Assembly (NCBI GenBank): GCA_028554795.2
Contig: CM068831.1
Span: forward strand, 37,331,144 to 37,395,143
Source: Sinohyriopsis cumingii
Lineage: Eukaryota; Mollusca; Bivalvia; Unionida; Unionidae
Direction: 5' to 3'
Length of the DNA stretch: 64,000 nt
The translations under genes were made by a program, and so were the position numbers. The stretch's first letter is position 1. Each line of letters begins with the position of its first letter. Below the pieces are notes generated by a model. It made no database searches and was not told the DNA's origin. It saw only the letters and a list, made by a program, of their open reading frames with translations. Of this stretch, positions 25,684-36,233 are shown one piece after another.

Positions 25684-28046
25684 GGCTGAATTGTGTAGCC
25701 GAGCGAGTAATGGAACATTTCAAAAATGTGGTGAGCGGAAACGGTCTAACTGATCTAAGAAGTTCCAAGATAGCAGCGTGGGCTGAAAAAGTCAAGGATA
25801 CAGGAGCATCAATAACGATGTTGCCGAACTAGAAAAAGCATCAAGATTTCCCATAACCATAACAACGATAACAGAGGAAGTATTATACAAATCGAAATAT
25901 AATCGAAACGGGGCTCCAATAAATATCATTGATCATAACGCTCACGCTTGGACTAACGCAGTTACGATATTTCCGCGGGATCGTGTTGTGAAATATTATT
26001 CGGGAAATATGTTTGATTTTATTAAACAGATAAGCAAAAACGACCCTGTGTCGATGTGGTTGTTTAAAAGTTCCGAAGATGGCGTGTATGATCAATTTGT
26101 AAGATCTAACGGTGAATTATACCGGACGGAATTTCTGCAACAACAAATGAAAAAACTCGCACAGAGATATTCAGAAAACACTGAACAGTTATTAACTAAT
26201 TGTTTTACAGTTCCGAGTGTTGTCGCCCACGCTGCCAGAGAAAGAAATTCATGGAAGCCAACCCGAAGTGAGTTTCTCGAAGATATACAATTGAGTTGTG
26301 TCGAGTAAGGACACGGCGGTTTGTGGAATACCAAGTATAATACCAGCGAGATGATATCAGTTGATATGGTTGCGTGTTATCCGGGAAGCTTCATTGGGAT
26401 GGGTGAGTGTAGTGAATATTTTAAAAGATTTGGACATCCCACGAACTCGATGACACGAGTTGCTATAAACTGTCCTTTACCCGATTTTTCCCTGACAGGA
26501 TTTGCTCGTGTGACGTCGTTTGCGCTAGCTGAAAAACTTCATCCGTGCTGTTATGTTTGGTTTGGCAGACACTTTAGTGAAAAGCGTTGGGCACCAATAG
26601 TGTTATTGCGATATATGCTTGACAGCCGAATACTGGTATCGTTGACTGTCAGTGAAGCAATCATATCATATCGACCGCAGACTTTGGTTTGGTTACCAAC
26701 ACTGGAGCGTATCAGTCTCGATGAAGTCATGGAAGAATATGCACGAGAGAGTCCAAATACTCCCGTGGATTTCATTATTAAAGAAGCTCCTAAAGTTCTT
26801 AAGATTAAAATCCGCAACAGTGAAAAAGCAGCAAAAGATCTTGGCAGAAGAATAATCGGTGAATTTACTCAAGGTGGCGCGTATGATCATAAACAACATC
26901 ACTCACGATTGATTATGGATAATGCTGAATTAAATTTTATAATTGCTGATGCCGCTGCAAGGAATATATTTTGTAATCGAGAGGACGCTTTCTTGTCCGA
27001 CGAAACACGGTTGGGCACAATTGTAAGTTATATTAATGGAGAATCACCTCAATACACACATTTAAGATCTTCGATGCTGGCTTGTGTTTCTATAAATTTG
27101 CTATCAATGATAAATCGATTTCCCGACACTGTAGTTAGAGTTGCAACGGATTCATTTTACTTGAATAAAAGATATTTAGAATCACTGGCTGTAAGCAACG
27201 ATGAATCATGGAGTTCGTGGAGAATACAAATGGAAATGCTACATTGTCATTGTGAATCCGCTGATCTTGCTATCAAAGATAATTATTGCAAATCAGAATT
27301 ATCAGAAATGTCTTCTGCACCATCTGTGAATGATCCAATCACTAGACACAAAACCGTTTATTTGAACGGTTCGGGAGGTTCTGGTAAGATAACTCGAGCG
27401 ATTGAATTTTTTTGAAATTCAGATATGATTGTGCTAACACCTACACACAGACTTGCCAGGGAGATGAAACAACGAGGAGTCAATTCTTGTACTTATCACA
27501 GTTTTTCAAATACAGCGGTGGTGTATGGACTCCAGATCGAATGGGAACAAAATATATCCCGCGGATTATAATTTGGGATGAAATAGGCACAGTGTCGTTA
27601 GATATATTAAAAACATTTCTCGATTGGCTGCTAACAAAAAATACTGCTGTGATAATGTGCGGCGATCACGGTCAGCCACCACCTTTTGTTGGTCCATCTC
27701 CGCATTTGTGGTTAAAAGATTTTGTAGATTATTATGAAGAAGTGTCCGATGATTATAGATCTCTTGATGCAACGTTGAAGGAATTTAAAACATTAATCAG
27801 ATTACAACCGAATAAAATTCAATGTGAAATCATGCGCGAAATAATTTCAGAGACTTCAATGAGCGACTTTTGGAAAACGTGGAAACCAAACGATTTGATA
27901 GTGGCAAGTAGAAAGATAGTCAGAGACACACTTCAGATGAAATTATTTTTACTGCAACGGGAGAAGTTTCCAATGTTGCCAGTGCCGTTGTGTTATAGAC
28001 CAGCTGATACGCGGTTACAAAATATAGATGTTGATATTCCTAGGAA

Positions 28047-28061
28047 CTTGACAGAGTCAAG
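28047..28061. repeat. Palindrome CTTGAC-AGA-GTCAAG
   Basis: Perfect 6-bp arms around AGA, in the helicase part of element A. It encodes Leu-Thr-Glu-Ser-Arg. Element B lacks three residues at this place. Confidence 0.85.
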
Positions 28062-28381
28062 GAAAGAGAATTTAGTATTAAATGATATTGTCACAGTTGA
28101 TGTTAATGTTGTTGAAGATGCACTAAAAATGAACAAATCCCCGTGGACGCTAGGATACGCGATGACTATTCATTCATCTCAAGGACTGACTATCTCTGAT
28201 ACAGTTGTTTGGATTGTTGATGATCGAATCGAGTGGTCAAACTTGGTTTACTTGGCTGTGTCCAGAGTCAGAAGAATATCTCAATTGCGGAGAATTGTCT
28301 TGGAAGAGTCAAACGCTGATGAAATTAATAATGAAAACAACAGTCATATAATAAGAAAAAAACTCATCGGTTACAAATAGA

Positions 28382-28606
28382 GTGACAAAAAAAAATAATC
28401 GCGATTTTGACCTCGATGTTGAATTTATCATGACACTGAAACAACAACAGAATAATCACTGTGCGAGCTGTAATTATATAATGTTGTGGCAGTATTCGAG
28501 TCCAAGACAATTCACCGTAGATAGAAAAGATAACAGTCACGGTCATACACGACAAAATGTGATGCTGACCTGTCTTGAGTGTAATCGACGTCGTGGTGCT
28601 AGTTAA
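28382..28606 (+). CDS. Element A: HNH endonuclease domain
   Basis: About 60 residues with the pattern CxxC, then FTVDRKDNSHGHTRQNV, then LTCLECN, matching a zinc-stapled HNH nuclease. There is no ATG before conserved residues (RDFDLDVEFIM) that are also present in element B, so the domain was probably translated as the C-terminus of the polymerase-helicase protein and not alone. The 3' end overlaps the integrase tail-to-tail by 8 bp. Confidence 0.7.
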   Translation: MTKKNNRDFDLDVEFIMTLKQQQNNHCASCNYIMLWQYSSPRQFTVDRKDNSHGHTRQNVMLTCLECNRRRGAS

Positions 28607-29551
28607 GTGATTTGGGCGGTAATTGTGTGTCTTCGGGAATTACTTGTAATTGTTCACGTGTAAATCCACGTTGAGGAGCAGTTGAATCCAGCCTGTAGAT
28701 TGCTGGTCTACCAGTAGATCTAGTTATGTTAGATATCTTGTGTATGGTGATGCTCCATATAGGATCAGTCGCTCTTTTTTTACCACCTTCAAGTTCACCT
28801 GGTTCATATAAATATCTTACAGTGACATCACCCAGTATTGGTTGTGCTGAAAAATCACGTCGTTGTACGGGTATATTTTTTTGGTAATTGCATTATTAGG
28901 TTTCATGTTGGTTGTTCGAGTTATTTCATTATTTAATGCAGTTATCACGCTTGGTAATCTTGCAACCCATTCGCGAGATCTTTTATCTTGAATGAATTCC
29001 TTCGCGTATTGATATCCAAATAACCGCTCAGCAAGTGTTCGATTAAATCGTTCAACAATTGCCTGATGACGATGAATTTCAGTATGTCCTCGACTGATAG
29101 TGACATTATGTTGCTTCATCGTTGATGATACTGCATCCTGAAATTCTCTGCCAGGATCAACTTGCAATAGATTTGGCCATCGCGGACCACCTCGTTGATA
29201 AATTCGTTCAAACGCAGAAGCAACCTCAGATGCTGTTTAAGTCGTTAACGGTTCTGCTTCTTTGTATTTACTTGCAAAATCAACTACAGTTAACGCGTAC
29301 TTGTATATTTTGCGACGAACGGTATCATGTGGCAGAAATAATATATCAGCCTGATGAACTTCATTTGGTACACTAACATCAAAATGTGCAAAATTAATTT
29401 TTCTAGGACGCGGTAGATAAATTTGCCATATTGTCTGTTTGGATAACCAATTCCTAGCGGTATCACGTGTGACCTTTGCCGCGTTGGCAAGCTTGCCGAT
29501 TGCTGCGCTACCTTTCCAATATCCTCTTGGGGAATAATAAATCGACTCCAT
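28599..29551 (-). pseudogene. Element A: DDE/retroviral-type integrase (broken)
   Basis: Start ATG at 29551, 5 bp from the end of the PLA2 gene. The N-terminus is helix-turn-helix-like (GYWKGSAAIGKLA, ARNWLSKQTIWQIYLPRP). The core has Asp in HQADILFLP, Asp in LLQVDPGREF and Glu in QAIVERFNR, 34 residues after the second Asp, so a DD(35)E-like triad. A C-terminal SH3-like block follows (VRYLYEPGELEGGKK). An in-frame TAA at 29237-29239 replaces a Lys codon seen in B, and an extra A in the run near 28,880-28,890 shifts the frame before the C-terminal block. This Polinton-type integrase would insert element DNA into the host genome. Confidence 0.85.
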
Positions 29552-29556
29552 TATAA

Positions 29557-30108
29557 TTAATTATCAGCGCCTAATACAAGCTTAGATTTCATCGCGGACT
29601 TTATTAACCAACTGACTAACCTTTCTTTGAGAGATTTATCAGTAATAGAATTTAGCACGTGAATTAATTTCACATCCGCGAGATGCCTATCTTGTAAATT
29701 TTTTCTTTTATAAGCCACATCATGCGCATGACACGCTTTATCGATAGCATTTATTGGTTCTTCTCCGGGATTTGGTTGATCTTGGTCATCAAGTCTGATA
29801 TCAAGTCGGGTTCCAGGACCACAGTAATTATATCCTGGGAGATGTTTTTCTCCTGGGTATTTAGCCCACGGAGCCCCTGGTAATTTTCCTAACTTGGCGG
29901 CAATATCACCTACTTTTTTTTTACTTGGCTTTGGTTTTGGCGCCGACTTTGGTTTTAGCGCTGACTTGCCACTGGAGATAAATTTAAATTTCTTTGTACC
30001 GCATCGTTCACACTTGCCTGTAAGCGCTTGTCGATTATTTTTTGTTGTACTGGTTGTTATGTCTGCAGTTGGAGTACGTGCTCTACATTTGACACAATAT
30101 AAATCCAT
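29557..30108 (-). CDS. Element A: zinc-ribbon plus parvovirus-like phospholipase A2 protein
   Basis: Intact, 183 residues. Residues 5-36 form a C-x2-C ... C-x2-C zinc ribbon. A Lys/Pro-rich linker (about 47-68) follows. The C-terminal domain has the Ca-binding loop YNYCGPGTRLD (about 93-103) and the catalytic pair in CHAHDVAY (His129, Asp130), with a further Asp145, all as in the PLA2 of parvovirus VP1. In viruses such domains act on membranes during particle entry; here the role is inferred from the family. It is divergently transcribed from the ATPase with only 20 bp between starts. Confidence 0.82.
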   Translation of the reverse strand: MDLYCVKCRARTPTADITTSTTKNNRQALTGKCERCGTKKFKFISSGKSALKPKSAPKPKPSKKKVGDIAAKLGKLPGAPWAKYPGEKHLPGYNYCGPGTRLDIRLDDQDQPNPGEEPINAIDKACHAHDVAYKRKNLQDRHLADVKLIHVLNSITDKSLKERLVSWLIKSAMKSKLVLGADN

Positions 30109-30128
30109 ATTTATATTATATTATTCTA

Positions 30129-30789
30129 ATGGAGATCACTGACTTTTCTGCTACAAGGAAACGAGAATCAGCTAAGCATCACGCAGCACTACCAAACTCT
30201 GTTCGTATGATTATAATTGGCCCATCTGGGAGTGGTAAGACGCAGTTGTTACTTAATTTAATAATGAAGTGGCTGAAGTGGGACAAGTTGTATTTGGTAG
30301 CACCGAGTGTAGACGATCAGCGTTGTTATGATGTAATAAAAGAGTTTAATGAAAGTGCAAAATCGTTAAAAGACGGTGATGATGTTGTTGAATTTATCAC
30401 TGACATTGATGAAGCACCAAGTATTGATGATATCGACGGGAGAATTAACAATTTAGTCGTGTACGACGATATGATGTTGGATAAACAATCAAATCCTGCC
30501 AGGATATTTTCACGCGGCAGGCACAAAAACACAGATGTGATTTATGTAACCCAACGATATACCCAAATACCGAAAGTGATCAGGGATAACTAATATTCTT
30601 GCGGTGTTTAATGGAGTTGATACACATACGTTACGAAATATACATCAGACGTGGTGCAGTGGTGATATGGATATAAATAAGTTTAGAAATTTATTTAGTA
30701 AGGCTCAGTCAGCCCCGCACGGATTTATAACAATAAATCTACATGATCCTCGGACACGGTATCGAGTCGGGTTAAATAAAAAATTTTAA
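30129..30789 (+). pseudogene. Element A: A32/FtsK-like packaging ATPase (1-nt deletion)
   Basis: Starts at ATG 30129. The Walker A is GPSGSGKT (residues about 35-42) and a Walker B-like NLVVYDD lies near residue 118, followed by GRHKNTDVIYVTQRY, the usual HerA/FtsK-superfamily layout of genome-packaging ATPases. A single missing base near 30,591 creates a stop after VIRDN. The remaining part continues in another frame (30,595-30,789). Element B keeps the Cys codon at this point. About 220 residues in total. The gene ends 4 bp before the right terminal repeat. Confidence 0.87.
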
Positions 30790-30793
30790 TCGC

Positions 30794-30971
30794 AAGCAGC
30801 AGAGAGGGAGCCGACAACAAAACGCAGCAACGACGGCGACAATTGCGTTTACATAAAGCGCTATTTCGGCGTTTGGAGGCTTCTAAAAGTTGTAGGATTC
30901 TCCCTCCATAAAGGGCTTAGTTCGGCATTTGGAACCCTATAAAAGTAGTAGGATTCGCCCTCTCTGCTGCT
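30794..30971 (-). repeat. Element A right terminal inverted repeat
   Basis: 178 bp, inverted match of 19316-19493 with about 11 mismatches. It starts AAGCAGCAGAGAGGG and ends CCTCTCTGCTGCT. Confidence 0.92.
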
Positions 30972-30976
30972 CCACA
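30972..30976. repeat. Target-site duplication, right (CCACA)
   Basis: CCACA directly follows the right end of element A and matches 19311-19315. Confidence 0.75.
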
Positions 30977-31255
30977 TCTTACCCATGAAATGAAGTCCAC
31001 TTCAAGAGGTACCTTAGCCAAGTAAGTCAGAATACTTTAAAGGCAATCTTAGCCGTGTAAGGCAGTCCACTTCAAGGGGTATGTTACCCATGTAAGGTAG
31101 TCTACTTCAAGGGTACCGTAGCCACGTAAGACAGTCCACATCAAGGGCTATCAGTGCCATGCAAGACAGTCCACTTTAAGTGGTATGTTACCCATGTAAG
31201 GCAGTCCACATCAAGGGGTATCTTTCCCATATAATGTTGTCCACTTCAAGGGTAT
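30972..31255. repeat. Minisatellite resumed, diverged units
   Basis: Seven to eight poorer copies of the ATGTAAGGCAGTCCACWTCAAGG unit continue the array split by element A. Confidence 0.85.
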
Positions 31256-34200
31256 GAGCTCAATCTCTTTCAGATTATACCACTAAATATGAAAATTCAA
31301 GTCAACTGTAGAATACGTGTTATCAAGTTATATAACCTGTTTCGAGAGATGTGGTTCATTTCTAAATGTGAATAGTTTGTAAAGAGGTTATCAATAATGA
31401 TTCCCCAGTCTGGTACTGTACTTTGGCCATCAGCAATGACACTATTGATACTTACGTTAAAAAGCCCCTGCAAACCAAGTAAATTACATATTAAATACTT
31501 TTTCTTAAAAACAACTTTCTTGTTTAATAAAAACTTCGAAAAAGTAATTTCAAGGTTTTGCGACCACATCTAAGAAGTGAAAAGTCCTTGCAAAGTTTTG
31601 CGACCCATTACTTGGAAGTGAAAAGTCATCTCAAATGTTTTGCGAGCCAGTCTAGAAATTGAAAAGCTAATCCAAAGTTCTGCGATCCAGTTTATGACTA
31701 AAAATAAATCGTGAAGCAGGGAATAAATATTAGTGCAAGTAAGATATAAATTAAAGAAACAGTTTACTTTAATGAGAGACATCTAAATGACTACAGTCAC
31801 TTAAATTGCACAATATATTGTCACGTCCAAGTTTTTGTTGCAACTATATTCTAAACACTAAGAAAAATATATACGTTATTCCCAGATATCTGTATCAAAG
31901 GTTCCGTACATAAAAGAACAATGTGTAAACATATTTACGATCATGTACATCATTAATGAAAGGGTATTACATTGACACATATTGAAGAGCTAATCTGTGC
32001 TACCCTTATAAAGAAACCGGACGTGCTGATACACACACGATGAAATTCTCTCTGGCAAAAAGTTGAAGAGAAAACTGTCATGCCTGGGTTCGGCCACTTT
32101 TTGATAGAAGAGAGTGATTTTCGGAATTTAAAGTATTACGGGGGCAAATTTGATTAGCTTTGTTTACATTAAAGTCATCAAATAAATTGTTCATTAATAA
32201 ATGTAAATTTCCCTTGTACACACTCACAGTCATCAAGAGCCCCAAAACTGAAGGTGCTTAGTTTTCGTTTTGCTTCGTTCTTGCCCATGTTCTGGTTTCG
32301 ACTTCCATGACATGGCAACGAAGGTCGCAGTTTGATAAGTTAGCACGTAGGTAAATGTCCTAATATACCGATGATATCATATGCTAGGGAATCAACATTT
32401 AGTCTTTACCTTTACCCTGGTTCTTGATAAGCAAAGTCTCCGGTCCGTATGTACTAAAAAAAACCCACAAAAAACAAACAAACAAATAAAAACACACGAC
32501 ATGGGTCCAATTTACGTTCTTAAAGACGTTTTAGTGCATGCATTCAGATCAAACTGCATTTCAGTGACATAGTTAATCAAGGCTTGCGAGAGAAGTAAAG
32601 AAAAAGAGCTGTAACATGCAGTCAGTCGTCATAAATGTAATACGTAACATTGCATTTCGGTTGAATCATTTGCTTAGAAAATAAAAAATCTATACTGTTC
32701 AGCTACAGTTTGCAAAATTACAAGGAAAGCTCCTGTACTTTAAGAACAGTAAGAACAAAATATCCGGTAAAACCAATACACCAATAAAGAATCCCACAAG
32801 CTGAATTCAGATATATCATGTATAAATATTAAAGCACACATCTTTCGATCGAAAACGAAGCTATAGATTCCAGAACGACTGCTGCTTGTATGTATGCTTG
32901 TTCCTTGCTTTGAAAGTTTGTGTGTATGTTCCGTCGCTCCTTTCATACTTTGCATCGACATTTCTTCCATCAATCCTGTCATCCTCTACATTTCTTTTCA
33001 CTGTTAATTGGCCTTTTCTGTTTAGCATTTTTGTTATGTTCCGTTATTCCGTGCTTTAGTAACGAGTTATATCCAACATGACAAATATAATGGTAAAATG
33101 ATTTGGGTGGCAGGGGACAGTTTCGTAAATTGGGCCCTGGCAAATTTCTTAAATTAAGGCTATGGTCGGACTTTTTGAGCAGGTATTGTGAAATAATTAA
33201 TGATATGGATATATTGATGAATTTGGTTTTTCCGGCTTGTGTTGTTTTTGAAACTGATGTGAGGCATGTACACCTCATGTAGTCACTGCACTGTATGTAG
33301 CCAGTAAAATACCAAATAGTCGCTTAAAAGCATAGCTAGCCACTTATAGCAGAAGGCACGCTGATTCAAGGCAAGTAAAATATCTCAAAACCTGCCTCAA
33401 CAACTATTATGAATTGCATCAAGCTATTAAGTACACAATGTTTTTCAAAATTATCACCCATGACAATGGCGTGTGTTTGCACTGTGAGCATCGAGTGTTC
33501 TCAAAAATGGCGTTCAGACATGAACAATGCATGTATAAATTTGGGGATGGGGTCATCAACTTTTTATTCTATGAATTTCCACTGACTTGTCAGGTCAAGT
33601 GAATGATATTCTTATGTTTGGCTTTATTATACCTATCCAAAACTATGGAGCTTTTATGACCTCACTCATGTGTTTGATTTTTTTAATGAAATGTTATATT
33701 AGGCAGATGTATGCAACATTAAATGTGTGCATAAAAAACTGTCCCTTGCACTCTTGGCAAAATTTACCTTAAAGTTGCTACACAAGGTGATATATTTCGA
33801 AAGTGGGAAAACGTAGCTTCATTTGTACAATTGATTATCAGCAATAGCATTACATAACACGGGACTCTTCACATGACCAGCGCAAAGCATGTAACTGACA
33901 GCAGGCTGTTCCAGTTTGAATATCTTCAGTTTTTTACTGCAATTCACGAGGTTTTTCCTGGTAATGACAGAAAAGGCCGAGAGTACTCCAACTAGATGTC
34001 ACATCTATTGTAGGTAACGTGACGGTCATGTGCACAGTTGTATTTAAACATATTTGAGAGATAGACACGGTCTGTTTACTGGTCGTCTATACTGGAATTA
34101 CCTACCTGACAAGGTGAGCACATACACATTTAATAATCAAAAACTTAAATGTGATAGAATCGAATTTTGTTCAGTAAGTGTTCATGCGTGTTTCTCACGA

Positions 34201-34789
34201 TCCTTTTGGAAGGATTCCTTTGAGCTTTTTTTTTCAGTACGTTTACCATAATGAATAGGGTTTATAATATTAATATTTTAATTCTTACACTAAAATGACA
34301 TAATATTTCTTCAGAAGTTATTCCTATCAAACCACAGCCTTGGCGAATTGATAAAATACTGTTTCATTGTATCAAAGCATCATTTTTCCTTAGGCAAAGG
34401 CTATTGGATTGATGGACTTCATATAACTTAAAACTTTATAACTTTACATTTTCAGAGACATTTTTTATTATTGAAGACATTAGAAAACTGTGTTAGGAGA
34501 AGCATAATATTTTACACCTGCAATAATAGTGAAAAACCACATCTCATTGTGAATATTTACCTACAGTGCCATATTTGACCTTTACCGCTCTATTTTGTCA
34601 TGTTTGATATTCTTCATCTAGAAAAAAATAATAGGTTTTATGCATTTTCAGAGAAATTATATACATGTATCGTAAATTTTCGATACACCGGACGTGACTG
34701 AAATCCAAACATTTTAACCGTTAATAGAATTGACCATTATGAAGAATTTTATTAGGGCTACAGCCTCAATAGCTACAAAATACATAGCA
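31256..34789. other. Intergenic stretch before cathepsin locus 2
   Basis: No gene recognised. At 31,555-31,690 a weak repeat (TTTGCGA ... AGTGAAAAGTC) occurs about four times with a period near 40 bp. A dispersed repeat lies at 33945-34049. The open frames lack recognisable motifs. Confidence 0.55.
33945..34049 (-). repeat. Dispersed repeat, inverted relative to 56468-56573
   Basis: The reverse complement shares AAATACAA-TGTGCACATGAC, AGTTGGAGTA and CCTTTTCTGTCATTACCAGG with 56468-56573. The family is not recognised. Confidence 0.7.
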
Positions 34790-34984
34790 AGTCTGCGTAA
34801 GAAACTGGTTACTGTGGAGATTGCTTACAAAATATGTATCTAGTCCGTAGAGGAAGCCGTGTTACTAAGGAGATTGTTTACACAATATGTAGATAGTCCG
34901 TAGAGGAAGCCGCTTTAGATTGTTTACAGAATATATAGCACTTCCGTAGAGGAAGCGGGGTTACAGTAGACACTGTTTACAAGA
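34790..34984. repeat. Tandem repeat, about 57-bp units
   Basis: Three to four units contain GTCCGTAGAGGAAGCCG, GTTACT-AGGAGATTG and TTTACA-AATATGTA. They lie just upstream of cathepsin locus 2 exon 1, in the likely promoter or 5' region. Confidence 0.75.
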
Positions 34985-35155
34985 GTTCAAATGTATATTG
35001 CTAAAGATCTTTTATTTCATGTAGATTTATATGTAAAGCACTTTTTCAAGACAGCATCTGCTGCAACGAAGATTGGCGCCGTAAGCTTTGACTTAATCAG
35101 TACAATATTTGACAGTTACAAGCAGTGTTTAATAAACTTCATGAAATTTCCACAG

Positions 35156-35292
35156 ATGCTTCATGTGTTTGTATTGGCGGGTCTCATTGTTCCGAGTGTT
35201 GCTGGACCAATCAACCTTGAGCTTAGCAGTGAATGGGAACTCTTCAAGTCTACGTACAACAAGAACTATGCCCAAGAAGAAGAGCTTCAGAG
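35156..35292 (+). CDS. Cathepsin locus 2, exon 1
   Basis: ATG 35156 gives a signal peptide (hydrophobic, about 18 residues) and the propeptide start (SEWELFKSTYNKNYAQEE). The donor is AG|GTAGGA in phase 2. An upstream in-frame ATG at 34991 would add 55 residues before the signal peptide and is less likely. As in locus 1 the ATG directly follows an AG (TTTCCACAG). Confidence 0.8.
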
Positions 35293-35456
35293 GTAGGATA
35301 AGAGTGAATTTGGATTTTTATCACATCTTGGAATTCTAGCTTCCTTATTTTGTTGGGTTTTTTTTGTCAAAACAATTAACAAGTCTCAGTGGTGCTTATG
35401 TAGAAAATGAGATCATGATTTTAGTTTAAAGCACCATGTTTAATCCAAGTAGACGT

Positions 35457-36103
35457 CTGAAGTGAATAATTATAAGAGTAAAGATTGTGATTTTTTCAAA
35501 TATTCAATTTAAGCCATCAACCAGAAGTATAAACTTTGAGATTTTGTCTCATAATTGCTTTCAAACTAATTATGAAACATACTACTTGTGCTCAGAAAGG
35601 AAAATAACACTTAGATGTTCATAAGAACAAGAGCAACCAAGGTCGTAGAGAGCGATCAAGGGCCCTGGGGTAAGAAACCCTCTCCTAGTTCTTGTTCAAG
35701 CAAAATTTTTCTTTTATAAAATTTAAAAGTTGTTCGGCCCGGGCCACCTTACGGGCCAGGGCACCGGGGATTTATCCCCAGTTGCCCCCCCCCCCCTTGT
35801 CGGGCCAGAGAGCAACGGCTAGTCAAAGGAAAAGACAATACAAGCTCGGTTTCAAGATCACATATGTTCTCAGACATATTGTCTGTAACTGAGGCAAAAG
35901 TACGAATATCCTATCAAGATAATGCATATTTTAAAAAATGCATTATATATAATTTACAGTGAATGTTACTAAAGGTGGCCAAATGTGATGAATACTTACA
36001 AAAAGTTTAAATTTGAGCGTATTTGGTGTTTCTCGGCACAGCAACACTCAATGATTAAATTTTTTAATGTGCTTTCTCCAAGGGCTCACTGTTGTAGCCT
36101 CTC
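35457..36103 (+). repeat. Intron-1 duplication, copy 1 (left of element B)
   Basis: Direct repeat of 43342-43760, sharing CTGAAGTGA, ATTTTGTCTCAT, CAAACTAATT, ACAAGCTCG and TATATGTTCT-type blocks in order. This copy carries an extra segment of about 190 bp (35,622-35,815) with GAACAAG/CTTGTTC inverted ends and GC-rich palindromic stretches, absent from copy 2. Confidence 0.75.
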
Positions 36104-36232
36104 AGCAACAGAGAGGGTGAACAGCCTCAAACTGACTCACCCTCGAATTGCAAAAATAAGCCTTCCTGAAAATCGCAGAAAAAGGATCGCTGCAGTGACT
36201 GAGGGTGACGAGACAGCGCCCTAGTTGCTGCT
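36104..36232. repeat. Element B left terminal repeat
   Basis: Starts AGCAACAGAGAGGGTG and ends GGGCGC-type sequence plus AGTTGCTGCT. Like the repeats of A, it is bounded by short inverted AGCARCA / TGYTGCT ends and sits next to the ATPase 3' end. No opposite partner was found. Confidence 0.6.
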
Positions 36233-36233
36233 A

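Larger units (their letters stand above)
25452..28606 (+). pseudogene. Element A: family B DNA polymerase - SF1 helicase - HNH replication gene (broken)
   Basis: The reading region begins abruptly 3 bp after the previous stop. Compared with element B, roughly the first 120 residues are deleted. The polymerase part has motif A as VDMVACYPGSF (about 26,358) and motif C as VATDSFY (about 27,145). A P-loop follows at about 27,370, but it reads GSGGSGKI, with Ile in place of the Thr kept in B. Then come helicase motif Ia (LTPTHRLAREM), Walker B (IIIWDE), GDHGQPPPF, and motif V/VI (MTIHSSQGLT, LAVSRV), typical of Pif1/RecD-like SF1B. An HNH-type Cys motif ends it. Lesions: TAA 25584, frameshift near 25,815, TAA 26306, TGA 27413, frameshift near 27,500, TAG 28378 and a frame change just after it. 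Confidence 0.8.
19316..30971. mobile_element. Element A: Polinton/adintovirus-like integrated element (11,656 bp)
   Basis: It is bounded by 178-bp inverted repeats that begin AG and end CT, with a CCACA duplication, inserted in a minisatellite. It encodes the hallmark Polinton set (jelly-roll major capsid, adenain-like protease, packaging ATPase, DDE integrase, family B polymerase) together with a fibre-like protein, a PLA2 protein and an SF1 helicase module. Many genes carry stops and frameshifts. The two terminal repeats differ at about 11 of 178 positions by hand count, so the insertion is not recent. I place it among Polinton/Maverick-adintovirus-type elements by gene content. The replication module differs from the classical Polinton polymerase. 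Confidence 0.9.
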
